Shown: positions 63,592 through 64,000 of the stretch, piece after piece
Layout of the letters: each line of letters opens with the position of its first letter
Numbering within the stretch: position 1 is the first letter of the stretch
Assembly (NCBI RefSeq): GCF_013408095.1
Contig: NZ_JACBZF010000001.1
Span: 558,001 to 622,000 of the forward strand
Source: Novosphingobium marinum
Lineage (GTDB): Bacteria > Pseudomonadota > Alphaproteobacteria > Sphingomonadales > Sphingomonadaceae
Length of the DNA stretch: 64,000 nucleotides
Direction of reading: 5' to 3'
Made by a program: the position numbers and the translations under genes
The notes under the pieces: generated by a model
The model's database searches: none
What the model was told of the DNA's origin: nothing
What the model saw: only the letters and a program-made list of their open reading frames with translations

Positions 63592-64000
63592 ATGAATTAC
63601 CGGGCATCAATCGGTGGAACCGCAGCGGTGGTCGTCGCGGCCGGCAAAGGCCTGCGTTCGGGGCAGTCCGTTCCAAAGCAGTTTGCGATCTGGCGCGGGA
63701 AACCGCTGGTCAGGCACTCGGTGGAGGCACTTCTCGCTTCCGGGATTTCGCCTGTCGTGGTGGTGATACCGGACGACTTTCGCGACGTCGCGGCGGGAGC
63801 GCTTGCCGGGCTGGACGTGAAAACTCTCGCGGGCGGAGATACCAGGCAGTTGTCGGTCAGGAAGGGGCTTGAGGCGCTGGAAGGCACTATGCCAACCGCG
63901 GTATTGATCCACGACGCTGCGCGACCGGCCTTGTCTACCGATGTCATCGACAGGCTACTGGCAGCCTTGGAACACCAGCCCGGCGTCATACCCGTGCTGC
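63592..64000 (+). CDS. ispD: 2-C-methyl-D-erythritol 4-phosphate cytidylyltransferase (IspD, possibly IspDF), N-terminal part
   Basis: The first 136 residues are visible and the gene runs off the right edge. [19 protein letters not shown] is the CTP-binding loop of IspD, and HDAARPALS is the second IspD motif. It makes CDP-methylerythritol in the MEP isoprenoid pathway. In alphaproteobacteria this gene is often fused to IspF; the fusion cannot be judged here. Confidence 0.92.
   Translation, partial: MNYRASIGGTAAVVVAAGKGLRSGQSVPKQFAIWRGKPLVRHSVEALLASGISPVVVVIPDDFRDVAAGALAGLDVKTLAGGDTRQLSVRKGLEALEGTMPTAVLIHDAARPALSTDVIDRLLAALEHQPGVIPVL

Overview
The window looks like a chromosomal segment of a GC-rich alphaproteobacterium, most likely Sphingomonadales (Erythrobacteraceae/Sphingomonadaceae type). 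Evidence from the sequence: the block dusB-ntrB-ntrC-ntrY-ntrX-hfq-hflX divergent from ispD, as in many alphaproteobacteria; a 'vgr-related' HExxH protein of the sphingomonad type; PhaR; a TonB-dependent receptor; and rpoH-type promoters matching the alphaproteobacterial CTTG / CYTATnT pattern. No phage, insertion sequence, CRISPR array or rRNA was seen. One tRNA-Ser(UGA) is present.

Region by region. 0-6.7 kb: a partial LpoA-like lipoprotein, divergent from rsmI-yraN-gshB-dedA, then the opposite-strand run rph-rdgB-hemW-xerC with 4-bp overlaps. 6.7-13.3 kb: a heat-shock block (hrcA-grpE, dnaK, dnaJ) with two candidate sigma-32 promoters and a strong hairpin between dnaK and dnaJ; between its parts lie a glycine-zipper lipoprotein, an HExxH protein and a PCuAC copper chaperone. 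13.3-27.4 kb: a patatin-like protein, radA, cvpA, a NifU-like scaffold, an MFS carrier, alr, phaR (with TGC/GCA-rich operator-like repeats), an archaeal/eukaryotic-type proS, a DUF805 protein, an M28 peptidase, rnr and a universal stress protein. 27.5-30.3 kb: the E2 and E3 components of pyruvate dehydrogenase, then a PilZ protein.

30.8-44.7 kb is the accessory part. All five genes are on the minus strand, in transcription order: TonB-dependent receptor, PhoD phosphatase, GH79 glycosidase lipoprotein, a 1366-residue ExeM/NucH-type nuclease with RTX repeats, and a 1182-residue CAP-domain/RTX/cadherin-like protein. The first three form a tight operon. Direct repeats spaced 11 bp and resembling Pho boxes lie upstream of both the receptor operon and the nuclease. 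My reading is a phosphate-starvation locus that digests extracellular DNA or phosphodiesters and imports a product; this is inference.

45-54.3 kb: tRNA-Ser, two cell-wall lytic transglycosylase genes (MltB type, RlpA type), a D,D-carboxypeptidase, then a tightly overlapping run tmk-holB-metG-tatD-MBL hydrolase-small membrane protein, and mazG. 54.2-63.5 kb (minus strand): hflX, an Hfq with two Sm domains in one chain, ntrX, ntrY, ntrC, ntrB and dusB. The window ends inside ispD (probably ispDF).
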